The notes beneath the pieces are model-generated. The model made no database searches. It was not told where the DNA came from and was given only the letters and a program-made list of their open reading frames with translations. Below, one piece after another: positions 1 through 7,974 of a stretch of 64,000 nt of DNA. The position numbers and the translations under genes are program-made. Source of the stretch: Piscinibacter sp. (lineage in GTDB: Bacteria > Pseudomonadota > Gammaproteobacteria > Burkholderiales > Burkholderiaceae_C); NCBI GenBank assembly GCA_019635485.1, contig JAHBZL010000016.1, forward strand, positions 48,512-112,511, read 5' to 3'. How positions within the stretch are numbered: the stretch's first letter is position 1; each line of letters opens with the position of its first letter.

Positions 1-1
1 C

Positions 2-391
2 GTGGCACTCTCGCAAGACGAGCGTGTGCTGTACCTGGGGGTGACGCGAGCCAACCAGGTGTGGCGCGTGCCGCTCCTGCCCGATGGTGGCGTCGCCAAG
101 GTCGGGGCCTTCTTCACGTCGCACGGCCCCAGCGGACCCGACGGACTCGCCGTTGACGAACGAGGCCGCGTCATCGTCGCCAACCCCGGCCTCGGGGTCG
201 TGTGGGTGCTCGATCCTCGCGCCGAGCCCGAGGTCGTCCTGCGAAGCAGCGCGGGCTCCTCACTGACGAATCTCGCCTTTGGAGGCTCGGACGGCAAGAC
301 GCTGTACTGCACGGAGTCTGTTACTGGATCCATCCTCGTCGCTGACATGGACGTGGCAGGGCTTCAGATCCGCAGTCCGTGCGAGCGGTAG
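2..391 (+). CDS. SMP-30/gluconolactonase-like protein, C-terminal part (truncated by window start)
   Basis: The reading frame is open from the first bases of the window and ends at TAG 389-391, so the true start lies upstream. The 129 visible residues look like the last blades of an SMP-30/gluconolactonase/LRE beta-propeller: a GPDGLAVDERG segment, a VWVLDP strand and a LTNLAFGGSDGKTLYCTES segment match the family pattern (GPDG-A-D-G, then N-AFGG-D-TLY-T). Such enzymes hydrolyse sugar lactones or related lactones using a divalent metal; the exact substrate cannot be read from this fragment. It sits beside island-like genes and is followed by about 250 bases without a gene. An intact but off-window N-terminus and a decayed gene are both possible. 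Confidence 0.6.
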   Translation: MALSQDERVLYLGVTRANQVWRVPLLPDGGVAKVGAFFTSHGPSGPDGLAVDERGRVIVANPGLGVVWVLDPRAEPEVVLRSSAGSSLTNLAFGGSDGKTLYCTESVTGSILVADMDVAGLQIRSPCER

Positions 392-649
392 TCGCCGATC
401 GTCGCAACGGCCGGCGATGCCTTTCACCCCGACTCGAGCGTCCGCTTGGGTCTTCGCCGAGAGTCCACGATGGGTCGCGAGTACCACTTCGAGCCATCGG
501 CAAGCGGTCTTTTGTGCCCAGGAGCCGCGTGCCCCCAATGTAGTTCCGCAGCACCTTCGTCACCGGTCGTTCGGTGGACGCGGCCTCGACTCGTCGAATG
601 ACCGCAAGGTGACAGAGACCGTGAGTAGCTTTCGCGGCGCCGACGGGCA
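392..649. other. Stretch without a recognisable gene
   Basis: Between the SMP-30-like stop and the small ORF at 650-829. Several short open frames exist on both strands but none has a recognisable domain, a good ribosome site or consistent codon use. I see no tRNA, repeat or terminator here. Confidence 0.4.
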
Positions 650-829
650 TCAACCGCTGCACTGCGATAGTTGTTCGACTTCCATCTCGCCACCAGTGGT
701 GGCGCCAGCCAGGTTGAGGTAGAGCGCGAACTCCGAGGACCCAGGCAAGTTCCGCTGTACTTGCCGATGGGGGTTGGGATGGTGAATGGGCCCGATGCCT
801 GCGGCGGTGAGGCCATCACCGTGAGCCAC
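650..829 (-). CDS. Possible 59-aa hypothetical protein
   Basis: A GTG-initiated frame on the minus strand overlaps the end of the proQ-like gene (whose stop is at 816-818) and closes with TGA at 650-652. The peptide has a glycine/histidine/proline-rich N-terminal half and a more hydrophobic segment (FALYLNLAGATTGGEM), ending VEQLSQCSG. I do not recognise the family. Its position overlapping an upstream stop suggests translational coupling if it is expressed. It could equally be a chance frame or a remnant of a larger decayed gene in this accessory region. Confidence 0.25.
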   Translation of the reverse strand: MAHGDGLTAAGIGPIHHPNPHRQVQRNLPGSSEFALYLNLAGATTGGEMEVEQLSQCSG

Positions 830-1802
830 GCTCCTGCCGCGCCAGGGTCAGAAGCGCGTCCAGGGCTCCCTCGCTCAGCCCCTTCAAGGCCCCAAAGTTC
901 GCCTTCGACAGTGGGCTCTGCTCGAAGCTGCGCAGCAGCAATGCACGCTGGTGGCGAGCCTCGGCCTCGGCGGCCTGTTCGGGAGTCAGCGGCAGGGCCG
1001 GCGCGTTCACGGGCTCTTGCTCGTTTGCACGGGCAAGTTCGCGCTCGGGCAGGCGCTTGTGCGGGCGCCGCGGCGCACCCGAGCCAGGATCGCCCGGCTG
1101 GCCGGGGCCTCGTTGACCGCCAGGGTGGGGCGGTCGGGAGCGTCGTGGCGCTGGGCCGGACTGAGATGGCCGCGGAGAGCGGTCCGGACGATCGGGAGTA
1201 CCGGGCTGCACCGGGCGTGCGCCACGAGTGGCAGGCCGCTCGCTGGTCGCTTGCGAAGCGGACTGCGACACCTCCGCCTGCTGGGAGAGGAGTGGCGGTC
1301 GGGGCGGCCGCAGCGGTCGGGCGTCATGACGCGAAGCCCGGGCCGCCTCGCGCTCCGCGAGTTTCTTTGCCTCAACGATGGCACGGCGCCGCTCGAGTTC
1401 CACGCTTGCAGCATCGCGGTGTTCGGCGGCAACTTCACCGACTGGCTGGCCGTCGAGGTCGATGCGTGTCGCGCCCACGGCCACCAGGGCCCGCAGGTAG
1501 GCGGTCCCGGTGGTGTGGCGCTGCAGGAAGATTGAGAGTGCCTTCTTGGTGAAGACTCCTGGCGCCCGTTGATGAATGTCGGCCTGGATGCGAAGCTTGA
1601 TCGGCTTGACCACGCCCGCACCGAACAGTGCCGGGAAGTGCTGGGCCAGCAGGCGCGCGGTGTTGGCCACGCTGAGTTCGGGCCGCGACGCCGGTGCGAC
1701 AGCCGCCGCGGGGGCAGCTGGCGCCGCCTCGGTCGGCGTGCCCAGCGTCGCATTGAGCGGCGGGCCCGGAGCAGTCTCGGGAATCTTTGGGATGTCAGGC
1801 AT
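816..1802 (-). CDS. ProQ/FinO-domain RNA chaperone-like protein
   Basis: 328 residues from an ATG. After a proline/alanine-rich leader (about 1-45), residues about 47-140 match the ProQ/FinO fold: a segment ending LLAQHFPALF, then VKPIKLRIQADI, the FTKKALSIFLQRHT helix and an AYLRAL segment. Family members bind structured RNAs and 3' ends of small RNAs and mRNAs, and some regulate plasmid conjugation (FinO). The remaining 190 residues are basic, Pro/Arg/Gln-rich and probably disordered, ending in a short helical tail (SKANFGALKGLSEGALDALLTLARQ). It is longer than E. coli ProQ (232 aa) because of this linker. It lies between an MITE-like element and a truncated gene next to an integrase, so it may be an island-borne FinO-like regulator rather than the chromosomal ProQ. 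No good ribosome site is visible before the ATG. Confidence 0.8.
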   Translation of the reverse strand: MPDIPKIPETAPGPPLNATLGTPTEAAPAAPAAAVAPASRPELSVANTARLLAQHFPALFGAGVVKPIKLRIQADIHQRAPGVFTKKALSIFLQRHTTGTAYLRALVAVGATRIDLDGQPVGEVAAEHRDAASVELERRRAIVEAKKLAEREAARASRHDARPLRPPRPPLLSQQAEVSQSASQATSERPATRGARPVQPGTPDRPDRSPRPSQSGPAPRRSRPPHPGGQRGPGQPGDPGSGAPRRPHKRLPERELARANEQEPVNAPALPLTPEQAAEAEARHQRALLLRSFEQSPLSKANFGALKGLSEGALDALLTLARQERGSR

Positions 1803-2309
1803 CGGAACGAAGCAGGTCGGTCACCGGGGCTGTGTAGCCGGGCCACGTATTCTCGGCCCACGGCCCATCCCTGCGGCCGCGTCGGGTGCACCGAGACGGA
1901 CCGAAGCCGCGGCCTTTGGCGAGCGAGCAGTTGTTGGCGATAGGCGGCCACACCCCGAGCGCCAGCCGCGCTTCTAGGATCGGTCAGCCGTGTAGGCCCT
2001 GGTCAAGCCTCTGAACGGTCGCGACGGGATCGACACCGCGAGCTCGGTGGTCGTGACTTACCGACCGCAACCGCTGGATTCTGTTGAAAAACTCGATCCG
2101 TCAATCGCGATCGCCCTCACGCACAAGGATCGATCTCTCAGATCGACCCAGGATCGACGAGCGCAGACGTGCCGAGGGGTCGAGGCACCCCTCCAGAGGT
2201 GCCCTCAGCGGCAGCCAACGAGTTTTTCAACAGAATCGCTGCACTTCAGCCATAGGGAGGTCCACCTCGGAGGCATCGACGTTGGCAGGAGCCGAACACG
2301 GTGCCCCAG
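1803..2309. other. Gene-free stretch containing an MITE-like element
   Basis: About 500 bases between the divergent-from-nothing proQ-like start and the integrase stop (both minus strand). Apart from the inverted-repeat element at 2077-2237 I see no supported gene, RNA or regulatory motif; overlapping short frames are inconsistent with one another. Confidence 0.5.
2077..2237. mobile_element. 161-bp MITE-like element with perfect 19-bp inverted ends
   Basis: GATTCTGTTGAAAAACTCG at 2077-2095 is perfectly inverted at 2219-2237. The four bases GCTG occur directly outside both ends (2073-2076 and 2238-2241), compatible with a 4-bp target duplication. The interior is too short for a transposase and contains overlapping hairpins (gaggggt 2174-2180 with acccctc 2187-2193, or ggcacc 2184-2189 with ggtgcc 2198-2203). 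This fits a non-autonomous element mobilised in trans; the parent insertion sequence family was not identified. The interior hairpins could also act as a terminator. Confidence 0.65.
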
Positions 2310-3623
2310 CTACGCGTGAGCCGTATCCCGACGCTGGGCGCCCTCTTGAAGTTCAACACCCTGTGCTGCCGTGCGGCGGCGGAGGGGAGCCAGGTTCCAA
2401 GGCGTCCCGGCTTCGCAGGCACAGAGGAAGCCGGCCCAGAGCTCCAATGCGGCACGTCGCTCAGGGATTTCCTCCCGAACGTCGTACACGGCCTCCATCC
2501 CCTTGAGCTTGTGGTTGAGCGCCAACTCGGTGATCTCGTTCGCGATGCCCATGTTCCGCATGTGTCCCTTCGCCGTGCTGCGTGTGTCGTGGGGGGTAAA
2601 CCGGCGGATCTCGACCTTGCCGCGCTCGAACGCTCGCGTGATGGCCGCCCAGAGCGTCGTCTTTCCAACATGCGTATCGCCGTGGTGCCGAACGCGCCGG
2701 GACGTTCGCGCCGGCAGTACCCATGCCGAGCCTTCCGACAGTTCGCGGAGTTGCCGAAACCAACGCACCACGGTCGGCGTCAAGGGGACCAGGAAGCCGA
2801 CTCGGGTCTTCACCGACTCGTCGGGCACCCACCATGTCCCGCTCTCGAGATCGACATGCTCCCAGCGGGCCTTCGTCAACTCGATGGAGCGAACGCAGGT
2901 TGCCAGAAGGACGCGCAGGGCAAGAGCATTTGAGAGGCCGATGTGATCGACATCCTTCAAGAGCGCCCGGAGTTCGTCCTCGGTCAGCATGAGCCGCTTG
3001 CGAATCGGCGGGCGAGCGCCCATCAGCGCCGGAAGTTCGATGCCGGCGCACGGATTGATGTTGATGAGCCGCTTGCCACATGCATGCCCAAAGAGTTGCT
3101 TGGCCGAGGTCAGAATTCGCTTGGAGACGGTCCACGAGCGCTTGCTGGCCTCGAGCACGTGCACGATGTCCATGGGCGCAACCTGCCGTGCTTCGAGGGA
3201 GCCCAGCTTCGGCACGATGACCTTGTCGATGTCCGATCGCCGGTAGTAGACGGTGCCCTCGGCGAGCGGTGGCGTGGTCAGCTTCTTGGTCTTGTAGTCC
3301 TCGGCCAGCTTGCGCACCGTCCACGCCTGCCGCGAACGCATCTTCTCGATCTTCTTCTCAGCAGCTGGATCACGGCCCTTGTCGATGTCCACGCGACGCT
3401 CACGCGCCAGCTTTCGGGCCGCAGCCAGCGTGAGGTCGGGATAGTTGCCGAGCGTGAGTTCCTTGCGCCGCCCTCCGGCGTTCCGAAACCGGAGAACCCA
3501 GGCTGCGGTCCCGGCCCTGGAAAGCGTGAATGTCAGCCCGTGTCCATCGGACTTCGCAACGGGCTCGCCCTTGCTGATCCAGTGACGGATCCGGACGTCG
3601 TCTAGCAAGTTCTGTGGGCGCAC
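2310..3623 (-). CDS. P4-type tyrosine recombinase/integrase
   Basis: Site-specific recombinase of the phage/integrative-element class. The N-terminal DUF4102-like domain (about 12-90: SDGHGLTFTLS, LTLGNYPDLTLAAAR) is followed by a SAM-like core-binding domain and the catalytic domain. Catalytic residues are present: Arg245 (TCVRSIEL), Lys272 candidate, His345 and Arg348 (TPHDTRSTA), His371 (LNHK) and the nucleophile Tyr380 (AVYDV). Thus the enzyme looks intact (437 aa; the C-terminal 50 residues are non-conserved and may be frameshifted or variable). GTG 3623 is chosen because GGAGG lies eight bases upstream; the earlier TTG at 3638 has no ribosome site. It reads away from the core chromosome on its right, the usual arrangement at an island end. 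No tRNA target is visible next to it. Confidence 0.88.
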   Translation of the reverse strand: MRPQNLLDDVRIRHWISKGEPVAKSDGHGLTFTLSRAGTAAWVLRFRNAGGRRKELTLGNYPDLTLAAARKLARERRVDIDKGRDPAAEKKIEKMRSRQAWTVRKLAEDYKTKKLTTPPLAEGTVYYRRSDIDKVIVPKLGSLEARQVAPMDIVHVLEASKRSWTVSKRILTSAKQLFGHACGKRLININPCAGIELPALMGARPPIRKRLMLTEDELRALLKDVDHIGLSNALALRVLLATCVRSIELTKARWEHVDLESGTWWVPDESVKTRVGFLVPLTPTVVRWFRQLRELSEGSAWVLPARTSRRVRHHGDTHVGKTTLWAAITRAFERGKVEIRRFTPHDTRSTAKGHMRNMGIANEITELALNHKLKGMEAVYDVREEIPERRAALELWAGFLCACEAGTPWNLAPLRRRTAAQGVELQEGAQRRDTAHA

Positions 3624-3982
3624 TTCAAGAGCCTCCAAGGACTGTTGATGTCCGCCTTATGTTGGTGGGCAGGGTGCCGACCGGCTACCCGCTAGCCACC
3701 ATTTCAGCTACCCATTTCGCCGTTGGTGCCATGACACCTGATGGGACGCGGTGAATGAGAAGTCGGGGCGCATCAGCCGCTTGCGCGGTGCGCGTGATCC
3801 TCCATGAACTCCCATGAACCCGCAATCGACATGGCAGGTGGCGATCTTCAAGGGCGGCCCCGGCGTTGGTGACGCGCCGGATTATCTGGGAGACCCTTGA
3901 CCTTTCCCCATGACCTGCCCGCCACGGGAAAGGACGGGGTGCAAGAATCGCTTGTTGCCGTTGTCGAAGAAAGGATCCTGAC
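3624..3982. other. Integrase-to-core junction region, no gene
   Basis: About 360 bases. Notable small features: ggcta 3683-3687 inverted as tagcc 3693-3697; a direct repeat catgaac at 3803-3809 and 3813-3819 spaced one helical turn; and the inverted repeat at 3901-3933. The att core is expected here if the integrase is functional, but without the other island end it cannot be recognised. No tRNA gene seen. Confidence 0.4.
3901..3933 (+). promoter_or_regulatory. Inverted repeat upstream of DUF411 gene
   Basis: cctttccc (3901-3908) and gggaaagg (3926-3933) form a perfect 8-bp dyad with a 17-bp spacer, and TTGACC (3897-3902) overlaps the left arm as a possible -35 box. The placement 50 bases before a copper-associated gene suggests a metal-responsive operator, but the spacing is not that of a CueR/MerR site (short spacer), so the regulator is unknown. 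It may instead fold as an RNA hairpin. Confidence 0.3.
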
Positions 3983-4453
3983 ATGACCTCGACCCGATCC
4001 ACCCGCCGCGCCTTCGGACTGGCCGGTGCGGCGGTACTGATCGCACCCGTCTGGGCCGCCGCGCAGGCCCCGACCGTGCACGGCGAGGTCTGGAAGAGCC
4101 CGAGCTGCGGCTGCTGCAAGGACTGGATCGCGCACATGGGCGGCAGCGGGTTCCGCTTCACCGTGCACGAGGTGGGCAACACGGCCGTGCGCCAGCGCCT
4201 GAAGATCCCGGCCCCGCTGGGCTCCTGCCACACCGCGCTGATCGGCGGCTACGCGATCGAGGGCCACGTGCCGGCGCGCGACGTGCAGCGCCTGTTGAAG
4301 GAGCGGCCCGAGGCGGTCGGCCTGACCGTGCCGGGCATGGTCATCGGCTCACCCGGCATGGACGGACCCGACTACGGCGGCCGCCGCGATCCCTACGACG
4401 TGCTGCTGGTCGCCGCCGACGGAAGCACGAAGGTCTTCAGTTCCTACCGTTGA
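3983..4453 (+). CDS. DUF411 periplasmic metal-binding protein
   Basis: 156 aa. A twin-arginine-like export signal (TRRAF followed by a hydrophobic stretch and AAAQA cleavage region, about residues 8-29) precedes a DUF411 domain with the CGCC motif (Cys42, Cys44, Cys45) and a second conserved Cys in GSCHTA. DUF411 proteins are usually found in copper-resistance contexts and are thought to bind Cu(I) in the periplasm; the exact role is unproven. It stands alone here, next to the convergent folA and to the right of the integrase junction, so it is either the last island gene or the first core gene. A purine-rich AAAGGATCC lies before the ATG. Confidence 0.8.
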   Translation: MTSTRSTRRAFGLAGAAVLIAPVWAAAQAPTVHGEVWKSPSCGCCKDWIAHMGGSGFRFTVHEVGNTAVRQRLKIPAPLGSCHTALIGGYAIEGHVPARDVQRLLKERPEAVGLTVPGMVIGSPGMDGPDYGGRRDPYDVLLVAADGSTKVFSSYR

Positions 4454-4483
4454 CCGGCCGACGGGGCGTGCCGGCGCGCGCGC

Positions 4484-4990
4484 TCAGCGGCCGCGGCGCC
4501 GTTCGTAGCGGTTGAAGCGGTAGGCGGTGCCGTCGGCACTGACGCGCGGCTCGCTGGACACGAGGCGGAACTCGTCGCGCGGCCAGTCGGGGAAGTGCAC
4601 GTCGGCCGGCAGGTCGGCATCGATCTCCGTCAGCACCAGCTCGTCGGCGCGCGGCAGGGCCAGCGCATAGAGCTGCGCGCCGCCGATGACGAAGACGAGC
4701 GGGGCCTCACGGCAGCGGCGCAGGGCCTCGTCCAGCGATGGCGCGGGCTCGGCCCCGGCGGCCTGCCAGTCCGGCTGGTGCGTGACGACCACGTTGCGCC
4801 GTCCCGGCAACGGGCGGAAGCGATCGGGCAGCGAGTCCCAGGTCTTGCGGCCCATGATCACCGGGCAGCCCATCGTGACGCGGCGGAAGTGCTTCTGGTC
4901 CTCGCTCTCCTGCCAGACCAGGCCGCCGGCGTGACCGATGCCCCCGTTGCGGGCGACGGCGGCGATGACGGCGAGGATCGGGCGGCTCAT
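4484..4990 (-). CDS. folA: Dihydrofolate reductase
   Basis: 168 aa, normal length. Reduces dihydrofolate to tetrahydrofolate with NADPH. Family landmarks are in order: the N-terminal strand ILAVIAAVARNGGIG, LVWQESEDQKHFRRVTMGCPVIMGRKTWDSLP (read here as key parts HFRRVTMG and MGRKTWDSLP), PLPGRRNVVVT and the NADPH-binding VFVIGGAQLY. The catalytic acid appears as Glu/Asp in the WQESEDQ segment where many proteins have LPWxxxxD. Convergent with the DUF411 gene; 33 bases separate its start from the stop of the upstream GntR gene on the same strand, so co-transcription is possible. Confidence 0.95.
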   Translation of the reverse strand: MSRPILAVIAAVARNGGIGHAGGLVWQESEDQKHFRRVTMGCPVIMGRKTWDSLPDRFRPLPGRRNVVVTHQPDWQAAGAEPAPSLDEALRRCREAPLVFVIGGAQLYALALPRADELVLTEIDADLPADVHFPDWPRDEFRLVSSEPRVSADGTAYRFNRYERRRGR

Positions 4991-5023
4991 GACGGCGATT
5001 GTCGCCGCCGCCGCTGTCCGTTT

Positions 5024-5701
5024 TCAGGACAGGGTGGCTGCCTCGCGCCCCGCATCCAGGTGGGCCCGCATCAGCGCCTGCGCGCGCCCGGCGTCGCGCT
5101 TCTCGAGCGCGGCGAGCAGGCGCCGGTGCTCCAGCAGCGAGGCCTCGATGCGACCCTGACGCAGCAGCGACTGGCGGCGGTTCAGCTTCATCACCTTGCG
5201 CAGGTCCGCCACCAGCTGGATGCGCCAGCGGTTGTCGGCGATCTCCAGCAGGCGCAGGTGGAAGCGTTCGTTGGCGGCGAAGAAGCGGTCGCGGTCGTGC
5301 ACGTTCGCTTCCAGCTCCGCATGGATGGCGCGCAGTTCGCGCAGCTCGTCGACGGTGGCGCGCTCCGCGGCCACCGAGGCCGCATCGCTCTCGAGCAGCG
5401 CGAGCAGGTGGAACACCTCCGACAGATCGCGCTCCGACACCTCGGTGACGTAGGCGCCGCGGCGCAGCTTCATCGTCACCAGGCCCTCGGCCGCCAGCAC
5501 CTTCAGGGCCTCGCGCAGCGGCGTGCGGCTGATGCCGTACTCCGCGGCCAGCGCCTGTTCGTCGATCCAGCTGCCCGGGGCCAGCGCGTGCGCCAGGATG
5601 CGCTGCCGCAGGCGTTCGGCGACCTGCTCGTACAACGCGCGCTCGGCCAGGCGCGGGCCGGGGCGCGCGGGGGAGTCGAGGTCGGCGGTGCTGGCGGCCA
5701 T
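5024..5701 (-). CDS. GntR-family regulator with FCD ligand domain
   Basis: 225 aa. Residues about 20-85 form the GntR winged helix-turn-helix ([41 protein letters not shown]), residues about 95-220 an all-helical FCD domain with the usual metal/effector-binding pattern ([25 protein letters not shown]). It is transcribed divergently from the methylmalonyl-CoA mutase operon, 100 bases apart, with a palindromic site between them. By position it is the likely controller of propionyl-CoA/methylmalonyl-CoA catabolism; the effector could be a CoA ester or a short dicarboxylate. The specific subfamily (FadR, VanR or other) cannot be assigned by eye. Confidence 0.88.
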   Translation of the reverse strand: MAASTADLDSPARPGPRLAERALYEQVAERLRQRILAHALAPGSWIDEQALAAEYGISRTPLREALKVLAAEGLVTMKLRRGAYVTEVSERDLSEVFHLLALLESDAASVAAERATVDELRELRAIHAELEANVHDRDRFFAANERFHLRLLEIADNRWRIQLVADLRKVMKLNRRQSLLRQGRIEASLLEHRRLLAALEKRDAGRAQALMRAHLDAGREAATLS

Positions 5702-5738
5702 CGGGCTGAAAGCTGGACGAAAGCTGGTTACTGGAAGA

Positions 5739-5759
5739 TATAATTCAATTTTGAATTAT
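5739..5759 (+). promoter_or_regulatory. Palindromic operator overlapping a consensus -10 box
   Basis: ATAATTCAA (5740-5748), TT, TTGAATTAT (5751-5759): a perfect 9-bp dyad with a 2-bp centre. TATAAT at 5739-5744 overlaps its left arm and would be the -10 for the mutase operon; TGGACG at 5714-5719 is a weak -35 at 19 bp. The AT-rich block stands out sharply from the GC-rich surroundings. A dimeric GntR/FCD protein encoded 38 bases away is the natural ligand, repressing by blocking the -10 region and autoregulating its own divergent gene. Confidence 0.7.
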
Positions 5760-5801
5760 GGACGAGGCCCGAGCCGTCGTCCAGTCCCGCAGGAGAAGCG
5801 C

Positions 5802-7967
5802 ATGGGCCACGACGACCACACGGTGCCGAACTCGGAGGCGATCGCCCAATGGCAGAAGGCCGCGGCCAAGTCCGCACCCGGCGGGCGGCTCGAGGCGCTG
5901 GACTGGCACACGCCCGAGGGCATCGCCGTCAAGCCGCTGTACACCGCGCAGGACCTGAAGGGCCTGCCCTATGCCGACACGCTGCCCGGCATCGAGCCGT
6001 TCCTGCGCGGCCCGCAGGCGACGATGTACGCGGTGCGCCCGTGGACGATCCGCCAGTACGCCGGCTTCTCCACCGCCGAGGCCAGCAACGACTTCTATCG
6101 CAAGGCACTGGCGGCCGGCGCGCAGGGCGTCAGCGTCGCCTTCGACCTGGCCACGCACCGCGGCTACGACAGCGACCATCCACGCGTGACCGGCGATGTC
6201 GGCAAGGCCGGCGTGGCGATCGATTCGGTGGAGGACATGAAGATCCTGTTCGACGGCATCCCGCTCGACAAGGTCAGCGTGTCCATGACGATGAACGGCG
6301 CGGTGCTGCCCGTGCTGGCCGGCTACGTCGTCGCGGCGGAGGAGCAGGGCGTCGCCCAGGCGCAGTTGAGCGGGACCATCCAGAACGACATCCTCAAGGA
6401 GTTCATGGTCCGCAACACCTACATCTTCCCGCCCGAGCCGTCGATGCGGGTGATCGGCGACATCATCGAGTACACGGCGAAGAACATGCCGAAGTTCAAC
6501 TCGATCTCGATCTCCGGCTATCACATGCAGGAGGCGGGCGCGAACCAGGCGCTGGAACTCGCGTTCACGCTGGCCGACGGCAAGGAGTACGTGAAGACCG
6601 CGCTGGCCAAGGGCCTGGATGTCGATGAGTTCGCCGGGCGCCTGAGCTTCTTCTGGGCGATCGGGATGAACTTCTACCTCGAGATCGCGAAGATGCGCGC
6701 GGCGCGCCTGCTGTGGTGGCGCATCATGAAGGGCTTCGGCCCGAAGAATCCGAAGAGCCTGATGCTGCGCACGCACTGCCAGACCTCGGGCTGGAGCCTG
6801 ACCGAGCAGGACCCGTACAACAACGTCGTGCGCACCACGATCGAGGCCATGGCCGCGGTGTTCGGTGGCACGCAGAGCCTGCACACCAACGCGCTCGACG
6901 AGGCGATCGCCCTGCCCACCGAGTTCAGCGCGCGCATCGCACGCAACACGCAGCTGATCATCCAGGAGGAGACGCACATCACCAATGTCGTCGACCCCTG
7001 GGCCGGCAGCTACCTGATGGAAAAGCTGACGCAGGAGATGGCCGACAAGGCCTGGGCCATCATCGAGGAGGTCGATGCGATGGGCGGCATGGTCAAGGCC
7101 GTCGACTCGGGCTGGGCCAAGTTGAAGATCGAGGCCAGCGCCGCGGAGAAGCAGGCACGCATCGACGCCGGCAAGGACGTGATCGTCGGCGTCAACAAGT
7201 ACAAGCTGGCCAAGGAGGATCCGATCGAGATCCTGGAGGTGGACAACCACGCGGTGCGCGAGAACCAGGTCCGGCGCCTGACCGCGCTGCGCGCCGCGCG
7301 CGATGCCGGCGCGGTGCGCGCGGCGCTTGACGCGCTGACGGCCTGTGCCGAGACTGGCAATGGGAACCTGCTCGACCTGAGCATCCGCGCGATCCGCGCG
7401 CGGGCGACGGTCGGCGAGGTCAGCGATGCGCTGGAGAAGGCCTGGGGGCGCCACCGCGCCGATACGCAGAAGGTGACCGGGGTGTACGCAGCCGCCTACG
7501 ACAGTGCCGAGGGTTGGGAGAAGCTCCAGCGCGAGATCACCGCTTTCGCCGAGGAGCAGGGCCGCCGGCCGCGCGTGATGATCGCGAAGCTCGGACAGGA
7601 CGGGCACGACCGCGGCGCGAAGGTCGTCGCGACCGCCTTCGCCGACCTCGGCTTCGACGTCGACATCGGGCCGCTGTTCCAGACCGCCGAGGAGTGCGCA
7701 CGCCAGGCGATCGAGAACGATGTGCACGCGGTGGGTGTCAGCACGCTGGCCGCCGGCCACAAGACGCTGGTGCCGGAGATCATCGAATCACTGAGGCAGC
7801 AGGGTGCGCAGGACATCATCGTGTTCGTCGGCGGCGTGATCCCGAAGCAGGACTACGACTTCCTCTACCAGGCCGGCGTGAAGGGCATCTACGGGCCCGG
7901 CACGCCGATCCCGGCGAGCGCGAAGGACGTGCTCGAGCAGATCAAGGCCCACCTCGCCAAGGCGTGA
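5802..7967 (+). CDS. Methylmalonyl-CoA mutase, single-chain, B12-dependent
   Basis: 721 aa, matching single-subunit mutases (E. coli ScpA 714 aa). Interconverts (R)-methylmalonyl-CoA and succinyl-CoA, feeding propionyl-CoA into the TCA cycle. The N-terminal TIM-barrel half carries the substrate-contacting [15 protein letters not shown] segment and [13 protein letters not shown]; the C-terminal half is the cobalamin domain with the D600-x-H602-x-x-G605 motif (DGHDRG), His602 being the lower cobalt ligand, followed by the conserved SxL ([12 protein letters not shown]) and GG (VFVGGVIP) segments. ATG 5802 is chosen because AGGAG lies six bases upstream; the frame is open further upstream through the operator. 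Eight bases separate it from the MeaB gene. First gene of the module. Confidence 0.96.
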   Translation: MGHDDHTVPNSEAIAQWQKAAAKSAPGGRLEALDWHTPEGIAVKPLYTAQDLKGLPYADTLPGIEPFLRGPQATMYAVRPWTIRQYAGFSTAEASNDFYRKALAAGAQGVSVAFDLATHRGYDSDHPRVTGDVGKAGVAIDSVEDMKILFDGIPLDKVSVSMTMNGAVLPVLAGYVVAAEEQGVAQAQLSGTIQNDILKEFMVRNTYIFPPEPSMRVIGDIIEYTAKNMPKFNSISISGYHMQEAGANQALELAFTLADGKEYVKTALAKGLDVDEFAGRLSFFWAIGMNFYLEIAKMRAARLLWWRIMKGFGPKNPKSLMLRTHCQTSGWSLTEQDPYNNVVRTTIEAMAAVFGGTQSLHTNALDEAIALPTEFSARIARNTQLIIQEETHITNVVDPWAGSYLMEKLTQEMADKAWAIIEEVDAMGGMVKAVDSGWAKLKIEASAAEKQARIDAGKDVIVGVNKYKLAKEDPIEILEVDNHAVRENQVRRLTALRAARDAGAVRAALDALTACAETGNGNLLDLSIRAIRARATVGEVSDALEKAWGRHRADTQKVTGVYAAAYDSAEGWEKLQREITAFAEEQGRRPRVMIAKLGQDGHDRGAKVVATAFADLGFDVDIGPLFQTAEECARQAIENDVHAVGVSTLAAGHKTLVPEIIESLRQQGAQDIIVFVGGVIPKQDYDFLYQAGVKGIYGPGTPIPASAKDVLEQIKAHLAKA

Positions 7968-7974
7968 GACCTCT

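Noticed and set aside
3624-3638. TTG 3638 as integrase start
   Set aside because: No ribosome site before it, while GTG 3623 has GGAGG at eight bases, formed by the sequence between the two codons.
3897-3933. CueR operator
   Set aside because: CueR dyads lie within a 19-bp promoter spacer with a short centre; here the arms are 17 bp apart.
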